DNA of 32,530 nucleotides from Micromonospora foliorum. Its GTDB lineage: Bacteria > Actinomycetota > Actinomycetes > Mycobacteriales > Micromonosporaceae. Shown piece by piece: positions 23,057-31,475 of this stretch. The notes below the pieces were generated by a model, which made no database searches, was not told the DNA's origin, and was given only the letters and a program-made list of their open reading frames with translations. The translations under genes and the position numbers were made by a program. The DNA is taken from positions 1-32,530 of the forward strand of contig NZ_JAKKFF010000567.1 in NCBI RefSeq assembly GCF_022229015.1, in the 5' to 3' direction. Position 1 is the stretch's first letter; the number at the start of each line of letters is the position of its first letter.

Positions 23057-24282
23057 TGCGGGCCGGCTTCGCCCGGCGCGGGGCGGCCGCAGTCGTCGCC
23101 GCGCTGCTCTGCGTACCCCTGGTCGGGTCGGCGGCGCAGGCGCGGACACGGCTCGACCCGGCGGCCGGTGACGGCCGGCACTTCGCGGTCACCTGGGCCG
23201 CCAGTGCCGACCGGCAGGGCCCCGGGCCCGCCGAGCGCAGCTACCGGCTGGTGGTGCGCACCAGCGTCGGCGGGGACGCGCTGCGGATCCGCCTCACCAA
23301 CGCCTTCGGCGAGCACCCGGTGACCTTCACCAGCGCGTACGCCGGGTTGCAGCGGCAGGGCGCCGAGCTGGTCCGGGGCAGCAACCGGCGGCTGACGTTC
23401 GGCGGGCAGCCGTCGGTCACCGTCGCGGCCGGGGAGACGATCCTCAGCGACCCGCTGCCCGGCCGACTGGCCGCCCAGAGCAACCTCGTGGTGAGCCTCT
23501 ACGTCACCGGGGCGCAGGGCCCGACGAGCGGGCACGGCATGGCCCTGCAGACGTCGTACGCGACCGCCGGTGACCACGCCGCCGAGGAGGCGGCGACCAA
23601 CTGGACCGACTCGATGACCTCCTGGTACTGGCTGGACGCCGTCAGCGTGCGGACGTCAACCGCGACCCGCTCGGTGGTCGCCCTCGGTGACTCCATCACC
23701 GACGGGTGGGCCTCCAGCACGGATGCGAACCGGCGCTGGCCCGACTACCTCTCCCGACGGCTGCAGGCCGCGCCGGACAGCCCGGTCAGGGGCGTGGCCA
23801 ACGCCGGCATCTCCGGCAACAAGGTGCTCGCCGACGGCGCCGGGGAGGCCGCGCCGCGCCGGTTCGACCGTGACGTGCTCTCCCAGCCGGGGGCCGACAC
23901 GGTGTTCGTGTTCGAGGGCATCAACGACATCAAGGCGCACACCGGCGTGACCGTGGACGACCTGACCACGGGCTACCGGCAACTGGCCGACCGGGCGCAC
24001 GCGGCCGGCCGGTGCGTCGTCGGCGCCACGGTCATGGCCTACAAGGGCTGGCCGGAGTACGACGCCGCCGGGGAGGCCGTGCGCCAGGGCGTCAACGACT
24101 GGATCCGGCACAGCGGCGTGTTCGACGCCGTGGTCGACTTCGACCGGGTCACCCGCAGCCCGTACGACCCGCAGGCACTGCTGCCGTTCTTCGACAGCGG
24201 AGATCACCTCCACCCGAACGACAAGGGCATGCAGGCGATGGCGGACGCCGTCGACCTGGCCGCGTTGCGCTGCGACAGGTGA
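23056..24282 (+). CDS. secreted SGNH/GDSL hydrolase, probable carbohydrate esterase
   Basis: 408 residues. A signal peptide (~1-29, AAVVAALLCVPLVGSAAQA) is followed by a ~170-residue beta-rich N-terminal domain and then the SGNH domain. Block I is VALGDSITDGWAS (Ser213), block II NAGISGN, block III FEGINDI, and block V GDHLHPN (Asp383, His386). The set of catalytic and oxyanion residues is complete. Such enzymes remove acetyl or other acyl groups from polysaccharides. Co-translation with the GH95 gene (1-nt overlap) suggests that the acyl groups are on the same fucosylated/galactosylated glycan. The exact bond is inferred. Confidence 0.9.
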   Translation: MRAGFARRGAAAVVAALLCVPLVGSAAQARTRLDPAAGDGRHFAVTWAASADRQGPGPAERSYRLVVRTSVGGDALRIRLTNAFGEHPVTFTSAYAGLQRQGAELVRGSNRRLTFGGQPSVTVAAGETILSDPLPGRLAAQSNLVVSLYVTGAQGPTSGHGMALQTSYATAGDHAAEEAATNWTDSMTSWYWLDAVSVRTSTATRSVVALGDSITDGWASSTDANRRWPDYLSRRLQAAPDSPVRGVANAGISGNKVLADGAGEAAPRRFDRDVLSQPGADTVFVFEGINDIKAHTGVTVDDLTTGYRQLADRAHAAGRCVVGATVMAYKGWPEYDAAGEAVRQGVNDWIRHSGVFDAVVDFDRVTRSPYDPQALLPFFDSGDHLHPNDKGMQAMADAVDLAALRCDR

Positions 24283-24331
24283 GCGATCGACGGGGATGAC
24301 ACGCCCCGCTTGGTACCGATAGCGTCCCTGA

Positions 24332-24350
24332 CTGGACGATCAACGTCCAG
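24332..24350 (+). repeat. short inverted repeat upstream of the DUF2231 gene
   Basis: CTGGACG (24332-24338), ATCAA, CGTCCAG (24344-24350). It could be an operator or a weak hairpin in the leader; TAGCGT (24320-24325) just upstream fits a -10 element. Confidence 0.4.
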
Positions 24351-24375
24351 GCCGATGTCACCGGAGGAGACGCCG

Positions 24376-24858
24376 ATGTTCGAGGAGTTCATGGGCATCC
24401 CGGCCCACCCCCTGGTGCTGCACGCCGCGGTCACGTTCGTGCCGCTGCTGGCCCTGCTGGCGGTCGGTTACGCGTTCGTCCCGCCGATCCGGCCGCACAC
24501 CCGGTGGGTGCTGGGACTGCTCGCCGTGGGTGCGCCGGTCGCCGCCCTGCTGACGAAGCTCTCCGGGGACGCCTTCCTCGAGCGCATGCGCGCCGCCAAC
24601 CGGGTCACCCCCGAGTTCCTCCCGAAGCTGCAGGCGCACCAGGAGCTCGGTGACCTCACGCTCTACACCAGCATCGGGTTGGGAGTGGTGGCCCTGGCAC
24701 TGGTCCGGTTCGTCCCACCGCGCCCCGCCGAGGGTGTGCGCCCCCGGCTGCTGACCCCGGCGTTGCAGGTGGTGTCGCTGGTGGCCGCCGCCGTCACCGT
24801 GTACTACGTGGTTCGCACCGGCGACTCCGGGGCGAAGGCGGTGTGGGAGGGCCAGTGA
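24376..24858 (+). CDS. DUF2231 integral membrane protein
   Basis: 160 residues with four membrane segments (LVLHAAVTFVPLLALLAVGYAFV, RWVLGLLAVGAPVAALLTKL, LYTSIGLGVVALALVRFV, LQVVSLVAAAVTVYYVV). The N-terminal GIPAHPLVLHAAVTFVPLLAL pattern with two His is diagnostic of DUF2231. A second conserved stretch, AHQELGDLTLYTS, also carries a His, so heme or metal binding has been suspected for the family, without proof here. GGAGGAG (24363-24369) lies 6 nt before ATG 24376. A strong terminator follows; it is monocistronic. Confidence 0.9.
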   Translation: MFEEFMGIPAHPLVLHAAVTFVPLLALLAVGYAFVPPIRPHTRWVLGLLAVGAPVAALLTKLSGDAFLERMRAANRVTPEFLPKLQAHQELGDLTLYTSIGLGVVALALVRFVPPRPAEGVRPRLLTPALQVVSLVAAAVTVYYVVRTGDSGAKAVWEGQ

Positions 24859-24874
24859 CGGTCAGCGACACAGA

Positions 24875-24914
24875 GCGGTGGTGCGGCCCGGCCGGAGCCG
24901 GGCCGCACCACCGC
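24875..24914. terminator. bidirectional terminator between convergent genes
   Basis: GCGGTGGTGCGGCCCGGC (24875-24892), loop CGGA, and the exact reverse complement (24897-24914): 18-bp perfect stem. It sits between the DUF2231 stop (plus) and the S8 peptidase stop (minus), 16 and 8 bp away, and can serve both. Confidence 0.88.
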
Positions 24915-24922
24915 GTCGACCG

Positions 24923-27900
24923 TCAGCCGGCGTGGTACGCCCGGATGATGGTCTGGTCGATTCCGCTACCGCCGTTGGCGGCGGCCTTCACCCGTAGCGA
25001 CACGGGCTGCCCGGATGTGGCCTTCGGCAACGCGACCCGGTAGCTGTCGCCGCTGCCGGTGACTCGGGCCGACGTCCAGGTGGCGCCGTCGTCGGTCGAG
25101 GTCCAGACCTGGAACGACGTCACCTTCTGCGTCTTCACACCGTGCGCCTGCCGGACGGCCAGCTCGGCCGTTCCGTCGACCGGGTGGTTGTTGTGGTCCA
25201 TCGGCAGGGCGTAGTCGACCGCGAGCAGCGGCAACGGCGCGCTCCCGGTTCCGTCGGGGCCGGCGGACCGGAACGTCCACGAGGTGTTGACCCTGGTCGA
25301 GATCGGCAGGATCAGGCTCGTGTCGACGTCGAGGGTCACCCGGTAGTCGGCCATCGACTGCGGGACGGTGAAGTCGCCGTACGGGCCGGACCGCTCGTCG
25401 ACCAGCTTGCCGTTGCGGTACAGCGACAGCTTGCGCTTCACGCCGATCGCCTCGCCCTGGAGGCAGTCGGCCCGCTGGTGCTGGTCGGTCAGCGACACCA
25501 GGTCGAGGTGCAGGTTGCCCCGGGTCCGCGACGGCGCGGTGGCGCAGCTCCACTCGGCCCCGGCAGGGTCGTCGTACCAGTCGGAGTGCAGGGGCTGACG
25601 CGCCCAGATCTTGGTCTGCCGGCTGCCCGGCTGGTAGCTGCGGGGTGCCTCGTCGGCGGCCAGCCCGCCGTAGACGCCCTGGTCGGCCCAGAGGATGTCG
25701 GGCGAGAGGTAGTCGGTCCGGTACGGCGGCAGGTTCCCCTCGTGGGTCTGGGTCACCCCCACCCCGTCGCGGGTCATGCCGGTACGGACCAGTTGGGTGA
25801 ACATCTCCGGCGAATCCGTCTGGTGGAACCGCTCGTCGATCCGGGCCAGCTTGGCCTGCTCCGCCCGAGTGACGCGGAAGGCGGGGTCGGCCGGTACGCC
25901 GCCCGCGTACTCGTGCACCAGGTTGTAGCGGTACGGGTTGGCGGTGCCGGCCGGCGAGTCCAGGTTGACGGCCGCCCAGGTGCGCCGGGAGCCGACGGTG
26001 GGCTTGGGCAGCGCGGTGGTGCGGACCGTCGTCTTGGTCCCGTACCCGCTGATCTGGTGCCACCAGGACAGGCCGTTCGGCGCGGTCTGGACGTTGGTGA
26101 AGTCGGTCCGGGTGGGCGTGGTGGGCACCCCGTCGACAGTCGCCGTCACCGGCTTGGCCCGCGCCGGGTCGAGCGTCACGCTCCGGGTGCCGCGCACGTC
26201 CAGGTCGGCCTCCGCGGCGAGCGTCGTCTCCAGCACGTCACTGTCGACGTAGTAGGCGACGGACGAGCCGAGGATCGCGTACCGGCCGGCCGGAACCCGC
26301 AGCGTGAAGGTGTCTCCGGGCGTACCGCCCGCGCCGCCGTAGTAGATCACCGGGTCGGTGAGGTTGGTGACCATCAGGTTGATCCAGCTCTCCGCGCCGT
26401 CCTTCAGGCCCGGCAGCGGCTTCGTCTGGATCGTCAGGTCGTAGCTGGGCTGCTCGACGTAGAAGCTCACCGGGGTCGTCGAGACCAGCCTGCGGCCGGA
26501 ACGGGCGGTGACGGTGGCCAGGTAGAAGCCCGGTCGGGCGGCCAGCGCCGCACGGTTGACCCGCAGGGTCGCCGAGGCGGTGGTGCCGTGCGTGAGCGTC
26601 AGCCGGCTCGTCGAGAGCGACGCCGCGCCGCGCGGCACCGGTTGGCCGTCGTGGTTGACGACCGACACGTCGAGGTCGAGAACGGCCGTCGACTCTCCGG
26701 CCCAGCTCAGCTTCGTCTCGCTGGTGCCGGACTGCGGGTAGGCGAAGGTGCCGAGGTTGACCACCGGCTGGTTGCTGGTGGGGCCGCCGAGGGCCCGGGC
26801 CGCGTTGAGCCGACCGGCGCCGACGGCGTACGGGTCGACGCCGGTGAGCGGGTCGGCGGCACCGACGAGGGCGGCCTTGAGCCGCTCACCGGTCCAGTCC
26901 GGGTGGCGCTGGGCGAGCAGCGCGGCGGCGCCCGCCACGTGCGGGCTCGCCATCGAGGTGCCGCTGATCGCCTCGTAGTACCTGTCGATCGGATCCTGCA
27001 GGTTGGTGCCGGCGGCCCGGGCGGCGACGATGTCGACACCGGGCGCGACCAGTTCCGGCTTGGCCACGTTGCTGGTGACCAGGGGCCCGCGGCTGGAGAA
27101 GCCGGCGAGCTTGTCGTTCCGGTCGACCGCGCCGACGGTCAGCGCGCTGGCGGCCGAGCCCGGCGATGAGATGGCGGCGCCGCTGTTGCCTGCGGCGATG
27201 ACGAAGAGCGCGCCGGTGGACCTGCTCAGACCGTCGACGGCGAGCGACAGCGGGTCGTTGCCGTCGTCCGGGGCGCTGCCGCCGAGGCTCATGTTGATGA
27301 CGTCGGCCCGGGTGGCGGCCCACTGCATGCCGGCGATGATGCCGGAGTCCGCGCCGGAGCCGTGGTCGTCGAGAACCTTGCCGATCACCAGCTTGGCGTC
27401 CGGCGCCACGCCGCGACGCTGGCCGTGGGCGGCCGCGCCGGTGCCGGCGATGGTCGAGGCGACGTGCGTACCGTGGCCGTTGTGGTCGACGGCGTCACCG
27501 CCCTCGGCGGTGAAGTCGGCCCGGTCGGCGACCCGGCCGACCAGGTCCGGGTGGGTGAAGTCGGCGCCGGTGTCGAGCACCGCGACCCGGACGCCCTTGC
27601 CGGTGTAGCCGGCCTTCCAGGCGTCCGGCGCGGCGATCTGGCCGAGGTTGCGGTCCAGGCCGGCGGGTCGCCCACCGCCGGTCAGGGCGGTGGCCCGGAC
27701 CTTGCGGTCGAGCCAGACCTTCTTCGCGCCGGCGAGCAGCGAGTTGGTCGCGAGCTTCGCGGTGGCCGGGCTCTTCTTGGGTACGCGGCCGGCGACCGCA
27801 CCGATGCTGGGCAACGACAGTACGTCACCGAGTGCGGCCACCCGGGCGGACGCGGTGGCGGGCTGCACGATGAGCGGCAGCTCGGCGGAGTTGTCGTCGT

Positions 27901-28264
27901 CGTAGCCGTCGGCGATCAACGTGGTGACGTCGAACAGGTCGGGGTCGAGGACCGAGCCGACCTGGGACGCGACGCGGGCGGGAATGACGTGCAGGTGGCC
28001 GTCGGGGCCGCAGCTCTGGAGGATCACCGCGTTCTCGTCGGCCGGCCGCACCGTGGCCTGCGGGCAGCCCGACCCGGTGTCCCGTACGGTCACCATGTCC
28101 CCGGTCAGCAGGGTGACGGTGTGCGTCTTCTGGTCGGCCGAGGCTGGGGGTGTGCCGGTCCGACCGATGTCGCTGGTCCCGGCTGTGGCAGCGCCGCCCG
28201 GTAGGGCGGTCAGCGTCGTGGCCGTGACGGCGACGGCCAACAGCCACCGCGTTTTCCTGAGCAT
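24923..28264 (-). CDS. secreted S8 family serine peptidase (subtilase)
   Basis: 1113 residues, a large actinomycete subtilase. A Sec signal (~1-28) is followed by a propeptide-like region to ~200. The catalytic domain has AVLDTGADFTHPD (Asp231), DHNGHGTHVASTIAG (His264), FVIAAGNSG (Asn360, oxyanion hole) and ISGTSMASPHVAG (Ser437). About 600 residues of beta-rich C-terminal domains follow, ending with IRAYHAG; they probably mediate substrate or wall binding. GAGGAG lies 5 nt before ATG 28264. It is divergent from the S15 peptidase, with which it shares a 329-bp promoter region, and may act with it on extracellular protein. Confidence 0.93.
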   Translation of the reverse strand: MLRKTRWLLAVAVTATTLTALPGGAATAGTSDIGRTGTPPASADQKTHTVTLLTGDMVTVRDTGSGCPQATVRPADENAVILQSCGPDGHLHVIPARVASQVGSVLDPDLFDVTTLIADGYDDDNSAELPLIVQPATASARVAALGDVLSLPSIGAVAGRVPKKSPATAKLATNSLLAGAKKVWLDRKVRATALTGGGRPAGLDRNLGQIAAPDAWKAGYTGKGVRVAVLDTGADFTHPDLVGRVADRADFTAEGGDAVDHNGHGTHVASTIAGTGAAAHGQRRGVAPDAKLVIGKVLDDHGSGADSGIIAGMQWAATRADVINMSLGGSAPDDGNDPLSLAVDGLSRSTGALFVIAAGNSGAAISSPGSAASALTVGAVDRNDKLAGFSSRGPLVTSNVAKPELVAPGVDIVAARAAGTNLQDPIDRYYEAISGTSMASPHVAGAAALLAQRHPDWTGERLKAALVGAADPLTGVDPYAVGAGRLNAARALGGPTSNQPVVNLGTFAYPQSGTSETKLSWAGESTAVLDLDVSVVNHDGQPVPRGAASLSTSRLTLTHGTTASATLRVNRAALAARPGFYLATVTARSGRRLVSTTPVSFYVEQPSYDLTIQTKPLPGLKDGAESWINLMVTNLTDPVIYYGGAGGTPGDTFTLRVPAGRYAILGSSVAYYVDSDVLETTLAAEADLDVRGTRSVTLDPARAKPVTATVDGVPTTPTRTDFTNVQTAPNGLSWWHQISGYGTKTTVRTTALPKPTVGSRRTWAAVNLDSPAGTANPYRYNLVHEYAGGVPADPAFRVTRAEQAKLARIDERFHQTDSPEMFTQLVRTGMTRDGVGVTQTHEGNLPPYRTDYLSPDILWADQGVYGGLAADEAPRSYQPGSRQTKIWARQPLHSDWYDDPAGAEWSCATAPSRTRGNLHLDLVSLTDQHQRADCLQGEAIGVKRKLSLYRNGKLVDERSGPYGDFTVPQSMADYRVTLDVDTSLILPISTRVNTSWTFRSAGPDGTGSAPLPLLAVDYALPMDHNNHPVDGTAELAVRQAHGVKTQKVTSFQVWTSTDDGATWTSARVTGSGDSYRVALPKATSGQPVSLRVKAAANGGSGIDQTIIRAYHAG

Positions 28265-28593
28265 GATGCTCCTCGTCTAATGTGGACGAAGCCGCCTCTT
28301 CGGGCGACTTCGGCAAGATCATATGCAGGCAGAGGATCATCCGGGCACCCTTCGACCGAGGGGTTTTCCGGCCCGTGCGCTGAGGATTTCGGCGCTGTTT
28401 CACGACCGGGCTCGGTTCGATGTCGTTTCGATTGCCGCCCGCCTGGACCGGCAGCGATGATGTGGACGACGGATGCGTCCCCGGCCGAAGGGATCGACGG
28501 GACGCCGACCCGGACCTAGCATGGCGACGAATGGATCTTCGAGATTGGCCCCCTGCCGACCCCGGCAACCAGCCCAACCGAAGGGAGACGCGC
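28265..28593. promoter_or_regulatory. divergent promoter region of two secreted peptidases
   Basis: 329 bp with no gene of its own. It contains the GAGGAG ribosome-binding site of the minus-strand subtilase and the AAGGGAG of the plus-strand S15 gene. A region of locally lower GC lies around 28315-28345 and 28390-28435. I could not fix -10/-35 pairs with confidence. A GAAG/CTTC-rich segment at 28288-28312 may form a hairpin. Confidence 0.4.
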
Positions 28594-30477
28594 ATGCGTC
28601 GACCCCGTCATCTGGCACTCCTGAGCGTCGGCGTGTCCGGCGCCCTGGTCCTCGGCGCAGCCCCACCAGCGGCTGCGGCTCCGCCCGCGCCCACCACGCC
28701 CACCGGCATCGTGGTCAGCGACGGCATGACCCAACCGGTGTTCTCGCTCGCCGACGCGATCGAGGAGCGGGTGTTCGTCCAGACCCCGGTGGACACCGAC
28801 CACGACGGTCGACCCGACCGGGTGGCGATCGACATCTCCCGCCCCCGGGAAACCGCCACGCAGGGCTTCAAGGTGCCGGTCATCTTCGAGCACAGCCCGT
28901 ACCGCAAGGGCACCTGGGGGGACGTGCCGTACCCGAGCGTGCTTGTCGACGACCTGCCGCAGAACGGCCTGACCGACCGCAACGGGCGTCGCGCACTCGA
29001 CGCCGGCGCACAGCGGGCCCAGGCGAAGGCCAACCTGCCCGGCTCGCTGGACGACTACTACGTGCCCCGCGGGTACGCGGTGGTGCTCGGCCAGAGCGTC
29101 GGCACCGGCGACTCGGACGGCTGCCCGACCAGCGGCGACCAGGCCGAGACGCTCGGCACCAAGGCGGTCATCGACTGGCTCAACGGCCGGGCGAAGGGGT
29201 ACGACGCGAACGGCGCCCCGATCACCGCCGGCTGGACCACCGGCGCGGTCGGCATGACCGGCGTCTCCTACAACGGGACGCTGCCCAACCAGGTGGCCAC
29301 CACGGGCGTCAAGGGGCTCAAGACCATCGTGCCGGTCTCCGCGATCAGCAGCTGGTACGACTACTACCGGGCCAACGGTCTGGTCGTCGCACCCGGGACG
29401 TTCCAGGGTGAGGACCTCGACATCCTGGCCCAGTACACCGCCGGGCAGACCCGCGCCGAAGGACCCTGCGCCGACGAACTCGCGGAGATCACCGCGAAGC
29501 AGGACCGGGTCACCGGCGACTACTCGACGTTCTGGCGCGACCGCGACTACCTCGACGCCCGCGACGTCAAGGCCAGCGTCTTCGTCGTGCACGGCCTCAA
29601 CGACTGGAACGTCAAGACCGAGCACTTCGCCGGCTGGTGGGACCAGCTCGCCAAGCGCGACGTCCCCCGCAAGATCTGGCTGCACCAGGGCGGCCACGGC
29701 GGCCCGGGCAGCAGCGCGTCGGTGACCCTGCCCAGTGGTCAGACGTGGACGTACAAGCAGACCGAGAACCGCTGGTTCGACTTCTGGCTGTGGAACGTAC
29801 GCAACGGCATCATGGACGAACCGACGGCGGTGCTCCAGCGCGAGGACCGCGCCTACACCACGTACGCCAACTGGCCCGACCCGGCCGCGCGGGAGGTCGG
29901 CCTGCGCTTCGCGGCCACCGACGCCACCGCACCCGGCGCGCTCACCACCGGCAAGCCGCCGAAGGCCAAGGTCGAGCAGAGCTTCGTCGACGAGGGCCGG
30001 ACCATCCACCCGGACACCCTGGTGTCCAACCCGGACACCGGGAGCGCCAACCGACTCGCCTACCGCTCCCCCGAGCTGACCCAGAGCGTGCGTATCTCCG
30101 GGCGTCCGGAGATGCGGCTGCGGATGGCGATCGACAACAAGCCGGACGCGAACCTCACCGCGTACCTGGTCGACTACGGCCCGGCCGGGTCGACCGCCGC
30201 CCCGACCGTGGTGACGCGAGGTTGGATGGACCCGCAGAACCGCAAGGGCGCCGCGCGCACCGAGCCGGTCAAGCAGGGCAAGCTGTACGACTACCGGTGG
30301 ACCATGGAGCCGAAGGACTACATCTTCCCGGCCGGGCACCGGATCGGTGTGGTCGTCTTCTCCAGCGACCAGGAGTACACCCTGCTGCCGTTGGGCGGCA
30401 CCGAACTGCGGGTCGCACCGAACGACAGCGAACTGCGGCTGCCGGTGGTCGGCGGGCGGAGCGTCCTCGGGTTCTGA
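28594..30477 (+). CDS. secreted S15 family Xaa-Pro dipeptidyl-peptidase
   Basis: 627 residues. A signal peptide (~1-29, LALLSVGVSGALVLGAAPPAAAA) is followed by an alpha/beta-hydrolase with the S15 triad: Ser225 in GMTGVSYNGTL, Asp337 in VVHGLNDWNVK, His368 in HQGGHGG. The C-terminal jelly-roll domain (~440-627; PEMRLRMAIDNKPDANLTAYL) is typical of PepX/cocaine-esterase-type enzymes. It should release X-Pro dipeptides from the N-termini of peptides outside the cell. AAGGGAG precedes ATG 28594 at a normal distance; the longer open frame upstream is not coding. It is divergent from the S8 subtilase, a likely functional partner. A terminator hairpin follows. Confidence 0.93.
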   Translation: MRRPRHLALLSVGVSGALVLGAAPPAAAAPPAPTTPTGIVVSDGMTQPVFSLADAIEERVFVQTPVDTDHDGRPDRVAIDISRPRETATQGFKVPVIFEHSPYRKGTWGDVPYPSVLVDDLPQNGLTDRNGRRALDAGAQRAQAKANLPGSLDDYYVPRGYAVVLGQSVGTGDSDGCPTSGDQAETLGTKAVIDWLNGRAKGYDANGAPITAGWTTGAVGMTGVSYNGTLPNQVATTGVKGLKTIVPVSAISSWYDYYRANGLVVAPGTFQGEDLDILAQYTAGQTRAEGPCADELAEITAKQDRVTGDYSTFWRDRDYLDARDVKASVFVVHGLNDWNVKTEHFAGWWDQLAKRDVPRKIWLHQGGHGGPGSSASVTLPSGQTWTYKQTENRWFDFWLWNVRNGIMDEPTAVLQREDRAYTTYANWPDPAAREVGLRFAATDATAPGALTTGKPPKAKVEQSFVDEGRTIHPDTLVSNPDTGSANRLAYRSPELTQSVRISGRPEMRLRMAIDNKPDANLTAYLVDYGPAGSTAAPTVVTRGWMDPQNRKGAARTEPVKQGKLYDYRWTMEPKDYIFPAGHRIGVVVFSSDQEYTLLPLGGTELRVAPNDSELRLPVVGGRSVLGF

Positions 30478-30494
30478 TCGCATCCCCGCACTCC

Positions 30495-30534
30495 CGGGTG
30501 GGGCAGTCCGACGCGTTCGGGCTGCCCCTACCCG
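30495..30534 (+). terminator. terminator of the S15 peptidase gene
   Basis: GGGGCAGTCCGA (30500-30511) pairs with TCGGGCTGCCCC (30517-30528) with one mismatch and a 5-nt loop. An outer CGGGT/ACCCG pair extends the stem. It starts about 20 bp after the stop. Confidence 0.7.
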
Positions 30535-30590
30535 CACGTCGGGACCACTCCGCCGCCGCAGATCCGCGCCGCCGATGCCGCTGCCCAGCG

Positions 30591-30669
30591 TGATCCACTC
30601 GACTTCCTTGAAGTCGCGGGGTTCCCGGCACCGGGACACCGCGGTTTCCGTGAACCCGAGTCGATCACG
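30591..30669. repeat. palindromic element E, copy 1 (79 bp)
   Basis: Begins TGATCCACTCG and ends CGAGTCGATCACG, so its ends are near-inverted repeats. Hand alignment with 31204-31282 gives the same length and about 64 of 79 identical positions, with no gaps. Confidence 0.85.
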
Positions 30670-30744
30670 CCGTTCGTCCGCGGTGTCCGGCTCACGCTGG
30701 CTGCCCCCGCTCGCCCCGTGCTGGTCGGTCGGTCACGGCCGCGA

Positions 30745-30816
30745 GATCGTGCTCGATCCTGGATGTAGTGGCCTCGCGGCGCGGGGAGGGGCCTGCTTCC
30801 TGGATCGAGCACGATC
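30745..30816. repeat. palindromic element F
   Basis: GATCGTGCTCGATCC (30745-30759) and its exact reverse complement (30802-30816), 15-bp arms separated by 42 bp that include a GGCCTC/GAGGGGCC-type partial hairpin. Confidence 0.8.
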
Positions 30817-30897
30817 ATGCGGGTCGCGAGGTGCCGTACCGGGCGTTGTCCCTGCCCAGGCCAGTCGGCACGACGGTCGGCCCCGAGTCGGCCCGGG

Positions 30898-31150
30898 CCG
30901 CACCGCGCCGTGACCCCAGACCGGGCGATCCGCCCGACGCTCTCCCCCGAGTCAGGCCCGGCCGCACCGCGCACCGACCTCAGACCCGGCCGACCCGCAC
31001 GACGCCCCTGCCTCAAGACGGACCAGGTCGCACCGGGCACCAACCTCAGACCCGGCCGACCCGCACGACGCCCCTGCCTCAAATCGGGGCCGGACCCAAA
31101 CTGCGCACCGACCTCAAACCGGGCCGATCTGTCCGATCCTGTGCCCGTGC
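30898..31150. repeat. 66-bp degenerate tandem repeat, about 4 units
   Basis: A 40-bp core starting ACCTCAGACCCGGCCGACCC is identical at 30977-31016 and 31043-31082, a 66-bp period. A diverged unit precedes it from ~30898 (CCAGACCGGGCGATCCGCCC) and another follows from 31111 (ACCTCAAACCGGGCCGATC). Confidence 0.8.
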
Positions 31151-31203
31151 CCGTGCCCCTCCCCTCCGGCCCGGTCCAGGCGCGCGAACGGCGCAGACCC
31201 TCA

Positions 31204-31282
31204 TGATCCACTCGGCTTTCATGACGTCGGGGTATCCCCGGCACCCGGACACCGCGACTTTCAGGAACCCGAGTGGATCACG
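31204..31282. repeat. palindromic element E, copy 2 (79 bp)
   Basis: Ends are perfect 11-bp inverted repeats (TGATCCACTCG ... CGAGTGGATCA). Same length and orientation as copy 1 at 30591; compensating differences at the ends suggest that the stem, not the sequence, is conserved. Confidence 0.85.
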
Positions 31283-31408
31283 CCACCTCGTCCGGCCTGT
31301 CCATTTCGCCGGGTGGGCAGGCTGGGCGGGTTGTCGGGTTTGGGCCGTTGGTGTCGGGTGGTCGGGGCCACCCCGGCGGCGGAATCGGCGGCCGGACCGG
31401 GTCGTTAT

Positions 31409-31475
31409 ACCTGGCAGGCCACCGCAACAGTCCGGGTCATTGGCCCGCCGGCCCCGCCGGGAACACCTGCCAGGT
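31409..31475 (+). promoter_or_regulatory. inverted repeat in the leader of the C39-like gene
   Basis: ACCTGGCAGG (31409-31418) and its exact reverse complement CCTGCCAGGT (31466-31475). The first is preceded by GTTATA. A second palindrome, GGCGGA-ATGA-TCCGCC, lies at 31534-31549, and the word GGTTACA occurs at 31482 and 31560. The ~290-nt distance to the gene would allow a structured leader. Confidence 0.4.

Noticed and set aside
23656..24213. Minus-strand frame opposite the SGNH gene
   Set aside because: Antisense shadow without motifs.
28516..30639. Minus-strand 707-codon open frame opposite the S15 peptidase
   Set aside because: Caused by high third-position GC; no ribosome-binding site and no family.
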